A program made the translations under genes and the position numbers. From Rikenellaceae bacterium (GTDB lineage: Bacteria > Bacteroidota > Bacteroidia > Bacteroidales > Rikenellaceae), in the NCBI GenBank assembly GCA_015060115.1, contig SUZB01000018.1, forward strand, positions 1 through 40,269: DNA of 40,269 nucleotides. Direction: 5' to 3'. The notes under the pieces are model-generated. The model had not been told where the DNA came from. It worked only from the letters and a program-made list of their open reading frames with translations, and ran no database searches. Positions 1-7,296 of the stretch are shown in pieces. Numbering within the stretch: position 1 is the stretch's first letter; the number at the start of each line of letters is the position of its first letter.

Positions 1-33
1 TTTGAGCAAATTTACTCGCAATTAAACACAACT

Positions 34-73
34 GAGGCTGACTATAGTCCTTACGGACTTTTTAGTCAGCCTC
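34..73 (+). terminator. Rho-independent terminator-like hairpin
   Basis: The arms GAGGCTGACT (34-43) and AGTCAGCCTC (64-73) are perfect complements. Inside them AGTCC (46-50) pairs with GGACT (55-59). A T-rich run follows directly. This would end transcription entering from the left edge, so an unseen gene of the same mobile element probably lies upstream. Confidence 0.7.
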
Positions 74-111
74 TTTTCTTTGCAAAATATTTTTATACCT
101 TTACAAACCTG

Positions 112-215
112 TGCCAACTATGCCACAAGGTGCCATACGATGACACATTGTGACCATTTCAAGTCTCATCCAAAATTATTGGCATAGATAGGCACAAATG
201 TGTCATCAAATGTCA
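112..215. repeat. Mirrored arrays of TG(C/A)CA decamer repeats
   Basis: TGCCA or TGACA/TGACC starts at 112, 121, 131, 141 and 151, a spacing of 9-10 bases. About 25 bases on, the complementary motif (GGCA/GTCA on the plus strand) recurs at 181, 191, 202 and 212, so the second array is inverted relative to the first. Helically phased short repeats of this kind bind small HTH proteins (excisionases) or plasmid initiators. The array sits just upstream of an excisionase-like HTH gene, which makes a binding region for that protein the simplest reading. An origin-type iteron array is the alternative. Confidence 0.6.
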
Positions 216-233
216 TAGCCAAGTAACGAAATA

Positions 234-270
234 AACGGTTTTAGTAGCCGAAAATAAAGCCGTTCCTTTG
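234..270 (+). promoter_or_regulatory. Likely promoter and palindromic operator of the HTH gene
   Basis: A TTCCTTTG sequence (263-270) resembles the Bacteroidota -7 element TAnnTTTG, with the ATG 26 bases further on. It is overlapped by an imperfect palindrome: AACGGTTTTA (234-243) and TAAAGCCGTT (255-264) match at 9 of 10 positions. The overlap suggests repression, possibly autoregulation by the HTH protein; this is inference. Confidence 0.4.
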
Positions 271-295
271 CAGCGTAACAAAAATGTAAAACGCT

Positions 296-583
296 ATGGC
301 AAAGGAAATTTATCTCAACGGCTTGACCGCCGACCAGCTCTCGGAAATGATACGAGAGTCCCTGCGCGACGAGTTGCAGCAGCTGCGACCTCTGCGCCAA
401 AAATCAGATGTTAAATACCTCACTCGTCAGGAGACAGCGCGGCGACTACGCATATCGCTCGTAACGCTCTCCGATTGGGTTAATCGTGGCAAAATCTGCG
501 CTCACAAAATCGGTGGGCGTGTACTCTTTCGCGAGAGTGATGTAGAGGCGGCTCTCAATCAAATCATCCCCATAAAAAGATAA
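296..583 (+). CDS. Helix-turn-helix (excisionase-like) DNA-binding protein of a mobile element
   Basis: This 95-residue protein has an N-terminal charged segment (1-40) followed by a MerR/excisionase-type HTH at about residues 41-88 (YLTRQETARRLRIS, then VTLSDWVNRGK and a GGRVLFRESDVEAAL wing). Such proteins usually stand at the head of integrative and mobilizable elements in Bacteroidota and act as excisionase or transcription factor. Start: the ATG at 296 follows an A-rich leader and a -7-like element. The next gene, a primase-like protein, starts 48 bases downstream on the same strand, so the two are probably co-transcribed. The decamer arrays and a palindrome lie immediately upstream. The family is well supported; the choice between excisionase and repressor is not. 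Confidence 0.85.
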   Translation: MAKEIYLNGLTADQLSEMIRESLRDELQQLRPLRQKSDVKYLTRQETARRLRISLVTLSDWVNRGKICAHKIGGRVLFRESDVEAALNQIIPIKR

Positions 584-631
584 TCAGTGAAAGAGAAATA
601 TATTCTTCTTTCATAGTAATACTATGTAGTT

Positions 632-1525
632 ATGAGAACAATTCAAGACATTAAACTTATCCCGATACGCGATTATTTGGCACAGCGAGGCATCGTGCCC
701 AAGCAGGAGAATACTCGTTATGGATTCTATCTTTCACCGCTTCGTGAGGAACAGGATACGAGCTTCAAGGTGGACTACGCGCAGAACCTGTGGTATGACT
801 TCGGTACAGGTCGTGGTGGCTCGATTATCGACCTTGTGATGGAGATAGAGAACTGCAACTTTCAGCAGGCAGTGGAGAGATTGCGAAACGACAATATTTT
901 AACTTCAACCCTTGTTACTTCGCAAACTTTATACACTTTGCCGAATAGGTTGCAGGTATTAGGCAACTATCCGTTATGCCACCCAGCGCTCGTGAACTAT
1001 CTCGACAGCCGCGCCATCGACACTTCTATTGCCAAGAAATTTTGTCGAGAGGTACATTACTCGGTTGGCGAGCGTAACTACTTTGCCATTGGCTTTCGCA
1101 ACAACTATGGCGGTTGGGAACTGCGCTCTGAGAGATTCAAAGGGTGTAGCACACCGAAGCATATTACGACCATAGACAATGGTAGCGATAAGGCACTCGC
1201 CTTCGAGGGTTTTATGGACCTTCTTTCGTATCTAACCATCAAGCGAAACGATTCTCCGACTTGTAATATCGTAGTACTAAACTCGGTTGCCAATGTGCAA
1301 AAAGCAGTGCCGTTCTTGGCTCGTCATAGTAGCATTTACACCTTCTTGGATAACGATGATGCAGGGCGAAAAGCACTCTCCGAGATAGAGCGATTATGCC
1401 CCCAAAGCAAAGTTATAAACCAATCGGATTTTTATCGTAGGCATAAGGATTTGAATGATTATCTGCGCTTACAACAACCTCAAAAACGGGTTGTAGCGAA
1501 ACAGAAACGAGGATTTAAGATGTAG
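632..1525 (+). CDS. Primase-like protein (CHC2-like N-terminus, Toprim domain) of a mobile element
   Basis: 297 residues. Residues 1-90 align in pattern with the DnaG zinc-binding CHC2 domain (IRDYLAQRGI, then EEQDTSFKVD, then WYDFGTGRGGSIIDLVM), but the Cys/His zinc ligands are absent. The Toprim part follows, with an acidic ALAFEGFMD motif near residue 192 and the metal-binding DNDDAG at about 240-245. Proteins of this type occur in Bacteroidota mobilizable elements, where they are thought to prime replication of the transferred strand. The gene lies between the HTH gene and the mobC-like gene on the same strand. Loss of the zinc ligands is common in this mobile-element branch as far as I know, so I read the gene as intact. 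Confidence 0.8.
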   Translation: MRTIQDIKLIPIRDYLAQRGIVPKQENTRYGFYLSPLREEQDTSFKVDYAQNLWYDFGTGRGGSIIDLVMEIENCNFQQAVERLRNDNILTSTLVTSQTLYTLPNRLQVLGNYPLCHPALVNYLDSRAIDTSIAKKFCREVHYSVGERNYFAIGFRNNYGGWELRSERFKGCSTPKHITTIDNGSDKALAFEGFMDLLSYLTIKRNDSPTCNIVVLNSVANVQKAVPFLARHSSIYTFLDNDDAGRKALSEIERLCPQSKVINQSDFYRRHKDLNDYLRLQQPQKRVVAKQKRGFKM

Positions 1526-1610
1526 GGGGAGCAAGTTTGTGTTTCTGTCGGACAGAAACTGTAAAATCCCGATGGTCTAACCTAAATAATAACCTAAAAC
1601 TGTAACCACT

Positions 1611-1973
1611 ATGAGAACAATCAAGAGTCGTAATGATGAAGGTCGCCCACCTATGGCGGCAACCGAAAAACGCAAGTATAAAATTACGGTGCGCTTCGCA
1701 ACCAAAGAGTACTTTTCGTTAAAGGAGAAGGCTCGCCGAGCAGGTGTTACTTTGAGCGAGTATCTGCGCCGAGCGTCAGCCTCCTCGGTAGTGCGTGAGC
1801 GATTGCGCCCACAGCACCTCCAGCATATCCTTAAACTGACTGGTATGGCAAATAACCTTAATCAAATTTCTCGCAAGGCTAATGCCACAGGCTATGTGGG
1901 CATAAGAACAGAGTACCTCAATTTAGCAAGCGAGATTGATGACCTGATAAGCCGCATAAAAGATGATAGGTAA
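1611..1973 (+). CDS. MobC-like relaxosome accessory protein
   Basis: 120 residues. A ribbon-helix-helix-like N-terminal half (YKITVRFATKEYFSLKEKA, then GVTLSEYLRRAS) is followed by the conserved MobC pattern (LTGMANNLNQISRKAN) near residues 83-98. MobC proteins bind the transfer origin and help the relaxase nick it. The gene overlaps the relaxase frame by 11 bases (stop at 1971-1973, relaxase ATG at 1963), the usual translational coupling of mobC-mobB pairs. ATG 1611 is used; a second ATG at 1653 is possible. No damage is visible, although the partner relaxase is interrupted. Confidence 0.85.
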   Translation: MRTIKSRNDEGRPPMAATEKRKYKITVRFATKEYFSLKEKARRAGVTLSEYLRRASASSVVRERLRPQHLQHILKLTGMANNLNQISRKANATGYVGIRTEYLNLASEIDDLISRIKDDR

Positions 1974-3024
1974 GATAGTACAAGGTGCAGATTTTCGTGG
2001 TGTGGTAAATTATGTGTTGCAGAAGCCAGATGCCGAGCCGCTCGGTGGTAGAGGACTGAGAAACGATAGCATTGACCATATAGTTGATAGTTTTCGTATG
2101 CAAGCATCACTTAATCCTATTGCCAAGCCCGTAGCCCATATTTCGCTTGATTTCTCGGTGCAGGATAAAGAGTGACTTACGAATAGGATGATGATGCAGA
2201 TTGCCGATGAGTATCTTCGCCGTATGGGTTATGGTAATACACAAGTGCTGATAGTTCGCCATCACGATAGGGAGCATCCTCATCTGCACCTTGTCCTTAA
2301 TCGGATTGATGGAAATGGTAAGCGCCTCTCCGACAAGAATGAGCGAGTGCGGAATGCAAAAGTGTGCAGGGAGCTATCAGATAAATATGGTCTTTATATA
2401 GCTCCGAATAAGGAGAATGTTAAACGCTATAGACTGCGCGAACCTGATAAAACGAAGTATGAGATTTATGATGCTATCTGTAACGCTTTGCCAAGATGTC
2501 GCAATTGGAACGACCTAACTACAGCGTTACGCAAACAGGGCATTAATACCGAGTTTAAGCATAAAGGCTTAACCTCGACTATTGAGGGAGTGAAGTTCAC
2601 CAAGAATGGCTATACTTTCAGCAGCTTGAAGGTCGATAAGGCATTTAGCTACTCTAAGCTCAACCGCCATTTTGTCCAAACTCAGCAGCGAATATCGCAA
2701 CAACCAACACCTGGCAAGAGGATGAAGATGGCTGCAGACAACTATCGCTCTGCATTTTCGGGCTTGTTTGGCGATAATAACCCAAATGTATCGGAGGGCG
2801 CTAATATGGGAGCATATGGGGCTATCCTGTTTCCGCCTATGGATTCGCCTATAAAGCTGTCGGCAACACAACTGCAACGCCGAGCAGGCGAATCGCCCGA
2901 AGAGCATCTTGCCCGAGTTACAGCACTACTCAATCAGGTCGCCGAGGCTATGGCTGTCGCTACCGAGGAGCGCAAACGAAAACAAAGAAATGTGAAACCG
3001 AAGAAATCAACACTGAAACTATAA
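1963..3024 (+). pseudogene. Relaxase/mobilization nuclease interrupted by an in-frame TGA
   Basis: Two segments in one frame form a single relaxase: 1963-2175 (70 residues, ending SVQDKE) and the continuation from 2176, whose first in-frame ATG is 2188. They are separated only by TGA at 2173-2175. Reading through gives KE-x-LTNRMMMQIADEYL, which fits the family, where an Arg usually stands at x; a CGA-to-TGA transition would explain it. The first piece holds the presumed catalytic Tyr region (VVNYVLQ); the second holds the metal-binding histidine cluster HHDREHPHLHLVLNRID. Neither half should nick DNA alone. TGA is an ordinary stop here (nth ends in TGA), so recoding is unlikely. The protein is of the Bacteroidota MobB type. 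Either a recent nonsense mutation or a sequencing error is possible. Confidence 0.85.
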
Positions 3025-3042
3025 TGCGATAAGTAAAAATAA

Positions 3043-3222
3043 GATAAGAATATAGCAGCGAAAATTCCAAACAACCACAATGCTGATCATATCAAGCCGA
3101 TGCGGAGTGATGTATAAGAGTACGAGCAAACTATCCTCTATCAGGCCGTCATCGTCGAACAAGTCCGAGTTTATGAGACGCAGTCGCTTAACAATAAGGC
3201 AAAGAGTCTAAAGAACAAATAA
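3043..3222 (+). other. Possible decayed small reading frame after the relaxase
   Basis: In the frame 3043-3222 the translation after a TAA at 3115-3117 reads like protein (EYEQTILYQAVIVEQVRVYE, ending KSLKNK at a TAA, 3220-3222), and the segment before it (NADHIKPMRSDV) could be its N-terminal part. Small unnamed genes often follow mobB in related elements. I do not recognise the family, and chance cannot be excluded at this length. Confidence 0.22.
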
Positions 3223-3274
3223 AAGTAGTAATTAAAATAAGCCGTTTGATAAGGCTATATTTATCTGCACATGA

Positions 3275-3356
3275 GGCTGTCTAACAAGTCTAATTCTAAC
3301 GCCCCCGCCAGAAGTGCATCTAACGGGGGCCATTTTTGAGGACTTGTTAGGCAACC
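3275..3356 (+). terminator. Nested inverted repeat near the element's right end
   Basis: Outer arms CTAACAAGTC (3281-3290) and GACTTGTTAG (3341-3350) are perfect complements. Inside, GCCCCCG (3301-3307) pairs with CGGGGGC (3324-3330), followed by CATTTTTG. It can act as a terminator for the mobilization operon. It may also mark the right part of the mobile element, since coding sequence of the element ends just before it. Confidence 0.5.
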
Positions 3357-3460
3357 CCATTATTTTGTGTTTGAATGTATGCTAGATAGTCTGTTATTTT
3401 TACTTTGTTTCGTTTGGATTAGTTAATTATAATTCTTTTTTGTATATTTGTATGTGATTT

Positions 3461-3574
3461 ATGGAACTGACCAAACAATACATACTTAATCTGTACGATT
3501 TGCTTGCTAACGATACTCAACGAAATGTTAGCAAAGCACAGCTTTTATATAGTATTATTAATCTTTTTTACTAA
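3461..3574 (+). CDS. Possible 37-residue peptide or truncated gene start
   Basis: ATG 3461 to TAA 3572-3574 encodes a peptide starting MELTKQYILNLYDLLA and containing NVSKAQLLYSIINLF, which looks helical. A TATATTTG box at 3443-3450 stands 10 bases before the ATG, leaving almost no leader; I see no -33 element at normal spacing. It could be the remnant of a longer gene or a chance frame. I do not recognise it. Confidence 0.2.
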   Translation: MELTKQYILNLYDLLANDTQRNVSKAQLLYSIINLFY

Positions 3575-3644
3575 ATAAGCCATATTCTTTCTATTTTTAA
3601 TGTACTTATAATGGCTTGTGCGGCATAAAACTTGCACCACTTTG

Positions 3645-3675
3645 TTGTGGAATTTGAGGCGAATTGCTATATTTG
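3645..3675 (+). promoter_or_regulatory. Bacteroidota-type promoter in the spacer
   Basis: TTG (3645-3647), 20 bases, TATATTTG (3668-3675). This matches the consensus well. Transcription would start near 3682. Confidence 0.55.
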
Positions 3676-3681
3676 CGCCGC

Positions 3682-3940
3682 TAAAATGAAATATATGTGT
3701 ATTTCACACCCCATAGCCATCGTTTTTCAGGGTTTGGCAATCCGCCATCTCTTTAATCATTGTCTAGTTATGTCATAAGCACCTCCTAACTTATTATGTG
3801 TTAAACAAAAAATGCAAAACAGCCAACACAATAGGCGTGCCAATGAAATAATTTAGGCTAATGGTTAGAATTTTGGCGTAATATATTGTTAACCGCTGAC
3901 AATATGGCAGAAGGATTAGGTCACCCCTAGTCCTTTTTTG
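3682..3940 (+). ncRNA. Candidate short transcript (small RNA or leader peptide)
   Basis: A consensus promoter (3645-3675) and a terminator (3912-3940) define a possible transcript of about 260 nt. Near its 5' end a 30-residue frame (3686-3778, starting MKYMCISHPIAIVF) begins only a few bases after the predicted start. The rest shows no coding sequence. The product may be a small RNA. This rests only on signals in the sequence. Confidence 0.3.
3912..3940 (+). terminator. Rho-independent terminator
   Basis: AGGATTAGG (3912-3920) pairs with CCTAGTCCT (3926-3934), with one G-U pair, and is followed by TTTTTT. The orientation ends plus-strand transcripts. Confidence 0.75.
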
Positions 3941-4032
3941 TCATATATGGCACAAGAATTCTTACCTCTCTCGGGAATTGAAAGAGTGCCGTAACTTTAC
4001 GCAGTATTACAAATGTATGACAAAATAATATA

Positions 4033-4066
4033 AAAACAGCGTTAGAGTGATTTCTAACGCTGTTTT
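4033..4066 (-). terminator. Terminator of tRNA-Cys
   Basis: Perfect 14-bp arms (4033-4046 and 4053-4066) around a 6-base loop lie 4 bases beyond the tRNA 3' end. On the minus strand the stem ends in a short T run. Confidence 0.75.
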
Positions 4067-4070
4067 AGTG

Positions 4071-4141
4071 AGGTCTGAAGCGGATTCGAACCGCTGTACG
4101 AGGTTTTGCAGACCTCTGCCTAGCCACTCGGCCATCAGACC
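4071..4141 (-). tRNA. tRNA-Cys (anticodon GCA)
   Basis: On the minus strand the acceptor arms GGTCTGA and TCAGACC pair, with discriminator T, as is usual for tRNA-Cys. The anticodon stem GAGGT/ACCTC carries the loop CTGCAAA (anticodon GCA), and the T arm AGCGG-TTCGAAT-CCGCT is complete. CCA is not encoded, so the CCA-adding enzyme (16579-17976) would be needed. Confidence 0.96.
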
Positions 4142-4170
4142 ATTTCAATGGGTTATACCCAATCGGAGTG

Positions 4171-4201
4171 CAAATATAGAGATAATTTCCCAATCTCCAA
4201 A
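4171..4201 (-). promoter_or_regulatory. tRNA-Cys promoter
   Basis: On the minus strand: TTTG (4201-4198), 19 bases, TATATTTG (4178-4171). This is a close consensus match about 30 bases before the tRNA 5' end. Confidence 0.8.
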
Positions 4202-4298
4202 ATTTTAGTGGAAATTTTTTGAGAAAGGGGATAAAAGTATAGCGGGCATTATGGCCTTATGGTACACAATATTGCCACTACATCCATCTATGCTCTCA

Positions 4299-5720
4299 TT
4301 ATCTATAGAGTCGTGTTCCTTGCGTGGGGCGCTCAATCAAGATCGCAGGGCTGAGGTCGCTATCGAGGGCTATTGAGCGGGTTGCAGATGTTGAAACCTT
4401 TTTGCCCGTTAGCGAGGCGATGGCCGCCACAAGGCCGATGTCGTGTGCCGTGTCGCCCCACTCGGTGCGAGGTATGGGATAGCTACTATCCGAGACGCCA
4501 ATCTCGTTGTCCGAGGTGAGGTCTATATCGGCAACGATGCCCTCGCCCCAACCGCCAAAGCCCTTGGCATTGAGGCACATAAAGGTGATGGGGGCATACT
4601 CTAAATATGTAGAGCCTATGGTGCGGCGTGTAACATCCATACCGCAGTTTTTACCCTCGGTGGTGCTGCCCACGACCGTAACGGGGATATCCAAGCCGCG
4701 CATACCCTCGATGATAATCTCCGAGGCGGAGGCGCTATATCCCGAAGCGATGACCGTAAGGCGGTCGATAGCCAACGAGATGCCGGTATCCTCCAACGAG
4801 AACTCCTCGACGGTCTTGGAACTTGTGTTGCGGGGGTTGCGCTCAACGATGCAGAATGGCGTGGTGGCATATGCCGAGCCAAGCAACGATGAAGAGAGCT
4901 TTATTGCCGAGCCTAACGAGCCACCGCCGTTGGTGCGCAGGTCGAGAATAACATCTTTGGCTCCCATCGTGGCAAGGTCGCTGAGTGCGGCTAATAGCTC
5001 CTCATCATATTCCGACTCGAAACCTGTGTATACTAAATAGCCTATTTTGCGGTCGTGGCCCTCGATGTCGAGGACATCGTAGTATGCCACAGGGCTCTCC
5101 TTGTAGCTGCCCTTCTTTAGGCTTACCTCGAACTCCTCGTTGTCTACTTGGCGTAGTATGCGGAGACGGAGCGCTGTGGCCGTGTTGCTCTCTATGGAGT
5201 TGAAGTGCGATAGGTAGTTGTTCGGGGTGATATATCCTTGGTCAATCTGCACTATGAGGTCGCCACGCCTGATGCCCGCCTCCTCGGCTGGCGAGTCATC
5301 GTAGACATCCTCGACAACGAAGCCGTAGTAGTCGGCCTCCTTCGAAATCTTGGCTATGGTGTAGTGTAGTGCGATGCCGAAGCCATTTACCTCGGCGCGT
5401 GTAGCGTTGTTCACCTCGCGGATATAGGAGTAGAGTGAGCGTGAGCCATCTCTGTTTATGTGGCCATCATCGGCATTTGTCGTAAGCCTAAGCAGCGAGT
5501 TATCGAGATACTCCTCCCACTTTAGGCGACGATTGAACGACGATGACTTCTCCACGACCTCATCGAGCCAATAATACTCCTCCTCAAGGCGCTTGTCGAT
5601 GTAGGCGATGATATCGAGGTCCTCATCGGTGGGGTACGATGGGTTGTCTATCGCGGGGATATAGGGCGAGGTGCAAGCCAGGGCAAAAATGGCGATAACG
5701 GCAGATATTAGCTTTCTCAT
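4299..5720 (-). CDS. S41-family serine protease, lipoprotein with PDZ domain
   Basis: 473 residues. The N-terminus MRKLISAVIAIFALACTS is a lipoprotein signal with Cys16 as the lipidation site, so the enzyme should be membrane-anchored on the periplasmic side. An N-terminal helical S41 region (about 30-105) is followed by a PDZ-like domain (about 110-205, SPAEEAGIRRGDLIVQID) and the S41 core (about 215-400). The catalytic Ser lies in SASASE (about 329) and the Lys in EGKNCG (about 357), the Ser-Lys dyad of C-terminal processing proteases. The substrate is unknown. The ATG overlaps the nth stop codon (ATGA), so it is the last gene of the pcrA-GT2-nth operon. Downstream is tRNA-Cys, also on the minus strand. 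Confidence 0.9.
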   Translation of the reverse strand: MRKLISAVIAIFALACTSPYIPAIDNPSYPTDEDLDIIAYIDKRLEEEYYWLDEVVEKSSSFNRRLKWEEYLDNSLLRLTTNADDGHINRDGSRSLYSYIREVNNATRAEVNGFGIALHYTIAKISKEADYYGFVVEDVYDDSPAEEAGIRRGDLIVQIDQGYITPNNYLSHFNSIESNTATALRLRILRQVDNEEFEVSLKKGSYKESPVAYYDVLDIEGHDRKIGYLVYTGFESEYDEELLAALSDLATMGAKDVILDLRTNGGGSLGSAIKLSSSLLGSAYATTPFCIVERNPRNTSSKTVEEFSLEDTGISLAIDRLTVIASGYSASASEIIIEGMRGLDIPVTVVGSTTEGKNCGMDVTRRTIGSTYLEYAPITFMCLNAKGFGGWGEGIVADIDLTSDNEIGVSDSSYPIPRTEWGDTAHDIGLVAAIASLTGKKVSTSATRSIALDSDLSPAILIERPTQGTRLYR

Positions 5721-6358
5721 AATTTGTTGCTATTGTAGTATTTACATATATCGGTAAGGCCACACTTGTCGCACTTCGGCTTGCGTGCTATGCAGGTGTA
5801 GCGACCGTGAAGTATCAGCCAGTGGTGGGCTATCGGGAGTAGCTCCGAGGGAAATCCCGCCTCTAATTGTCGCTCTGTTGCAAGCGGTGTTCGGGCGTTG
5901 CGCGAGAGGCCTATGCGTGCTGCCACACGGAAGACATGCGTATCTACGGGCATCACCTCCTTGCCCCAGAGTACCGCGCCGAGGACATTCGCAGTCTTGC
6001 GCCCTACGCCCGGCAGGGTCTGCAACGCATCGAGGTCGGTGGGCACTTCGCCACCAAACTCCTCGACGAGCTTTTTGGCGAGTGCCACAAGGTGCTTAGC
6101 CTTGTTGTTGGGGTAGGATATCGAGCGGATATAGCGGTAGATATCCTCCTCTGTAGCCTCGGCCATAGCCTCGGCTGTGGGGTATGCCGAGAAGAGTGCA
6201 GGTGTGGTGAGATTTACTCGCTTGTCGGTGCATTGTGCCGAGAGCACAACAGCAACCAACAACTCAAAGGGGTTGCTATAATCGAGCTCGCTCTCTGCCA
6301 CAGGCATCGTCTTGCTAAAATACTCTATACATCGCTTGAAGCGCTCTTTGGTGGTCAT
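5717..6358 (-). CDS. nth: Endonuclease III
   Basis: 213 residues, the usual length. The enzyme removes oxidised pyrimidines and cleaves abasic sites in base excision repair. The helix-hairpin-helix LPGVGRKTANV (115-125) contains the catalytic Lys121; the catalytic Asp139 lies in MPVDTHVFRV; these match E. coli Lys120 and Asp138. The C-terminal iron-sulfur ligands are Cys189, 196, 199 and 205 in the typical C-x6-C-x2-C-x5-C spacing. The gene overlaps both the preceding glycosyltransferase (ATGA at 6358-6355) and the following protease by 4 bases, so translation of the three is probably coupled. Confidence 0.96.
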   Translation of the reverse strand: MTTKERFKRCIEYFSKTMPVAESELDYSNPFELLVAVVLSAQCTDKRVNLTTPALFSAYPTAEAMAEATEEDIYRYIRSISYPNNKAKHLVALAKKLVEEFGGEVPTDLDALQTLPGVGRKTANVLGAVLWGKEVMPVDTHVFRVAARIGLSRNARTPLATERQLEAGFPSELLPIAHHWLILHGRYTCIARKPKCDKCGLTDICKYYNSNKL

Positions 6359-7293
6359 TGTTTGTCGTTTTTACGCCACATACGCCACGCAATCTTCTTT
6401 ATGAAGAGGCCGTATGAGGCAATGTTCCTTATTAGTCGTTTTTCTGAGCGAATATCGCTCCACCAACGGCTGAGATATTCGCCTGCCGAGCCGTTGAAGG
6501 ATAGTAACCAGAGTGCGGTGTTTTGCTTTGCTACGAGGAGCTCGTGGCGTAGCTTCGAAGAGTTGTAGTACTCATCGTACCAGAGGCTTATATCTGCCAA
6601 TGAGTCCACGAATTGTAGCTTTTTGCGATAGTCGGGGTTGTGGCTTACGCTGTGGCTGAGTACGCGGTGTACGGCCGTAGGGCGGTCGAGTGCCATATAG
6701 CGGCTACGTGCCGCAAACCACAGCCACATCGGCAGGTCATCGGTGAGCCATTCGGGGTGCTCCTCAGGGCGCACCTCGCTATAATATTGCAACACAAGCT
6801 CTCGCCGTGCCACCACAGTGCAGTTTTCGGCAGGGTTGCGCCTGAGCATCGCCTCGAACGAGGTTAGGCAGTCGCCCTCAGGGTAAATTGTCGTGTTGCC
6901 ATCTTGGTCGATACGGCGTGAGCGGGTGTAGCACATGCCTACATCGGGGTTTTGCTCAAGTAGCTCCACCTGCTTTTGTAGTTTGTCGTATGCCGTGAAG
7001 TAGTCATCGCCATCGAGCATCGCAATATATCGACCCTCGGCCGCCTCGACACAACGGCGGTAGTTTGCCCTCATGCCCACACGCTCCGGGCTATCTACCG
7101 TTCGGATAAACTCAGGATAGCGTGCTCGGTAGTCATCGACGATTGCCTGCGTGCGGTCGCTACTACAGTCGTTGCCCACAACAATCTCCACACCGAACCC
7201 GGTCTGCTGCATCAGCACACTCTCGATGGCTTGAGCGATATAGCGCTCATGGTTGTAGGTGGTCATAACGACCGATAGCGTAATCTCGCGCAT
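6355..7293 (-). CDS. Glycosyltransferase family 2
   Basis: 312 residues. The GT-A fold begins at once (SVVMTTYNHERYIAQAIESV), with the donor-binding VVGNDCSSDRT (38-48) and the metal-binding DGDD (94-97). It should transfer a sugar from a nucleotide-sugar to an envelope polysaccharide or lipid; donor and acceptor cannot be read from the sequence. No membrane segment is evident; the C-terminus is basic (KKIAWRMWRKNDKQ) and may attach to the inner membrane. It starts 3 bases after the helicase stop and overlaps nth by 4 bases. The operon gives no hint of a polysaccharide cluster, so this looks like an isolated transferase. Confidence 0.9.
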   Translation of the reverse strand: MREITLSVVMTTYNHERYIAQAIESVLMQQTGFGVEIVVGNDCSSDRTQAIVDDYRARYPEFIRTVDSPERVGMRANYRRCVEAAEGRYIAMLDGDDYFTAYDKLQKQVELLEQNPDVGMCYTRSRRIDQDGNTTIYPEGDCLTSFEAMLRRNPAENCTVVARRELVLQYYSEVRPEEHPEWLTDDLPMWLWFAARSRYMALDRPTAVHRVLSHSVSHNPDYRKKLQFVDSLADISLWYDEYYNSSKLRHELLVAKQNTALWLLSFNGSAGEYLSRWWSDIRSEKRLIRNIASYGLFIKKIAWRMWRKNDKQ

Positions 7294-7296
7294 AGG

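Larger units (their letters stand above)
3360..4030. other. AT-rich spacer between mobile element and tRNA-Cys
   Basis: No convincing full-length gene. The stretch holds two promoter-like sites (TATATTTG at 3443-3450 and at 3668-3675), two very short open frames just after them and one clear plus-strand terminator (3912-3940). I found no insertion-sequence ends and no second copy of tRNA-Cys sequence that would mark an attachment site. Confidence 0.5.

Noticed and set aside
2173..2175. TGA as selenocysteine or a reassigned codon in the relaxase
   Set aside because: nth in this window ends in TGA, tryptophan codons are TGG, and the context fits a CGA-to-TGA change.
4071..4141. tRNA-Cys as attachment site of the mobile element
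   Set aside because: No repeat of the tRNA 3' end was found at the element's visible side, and about 700 bases separate them. The other end of the element is outside the window.
5867..6568. 233-codon plus-strand frame opposite nth and the glycosyltransferase gene
   Set aside because: It runs antisense across two well-supported genes and has no recognisable domain.
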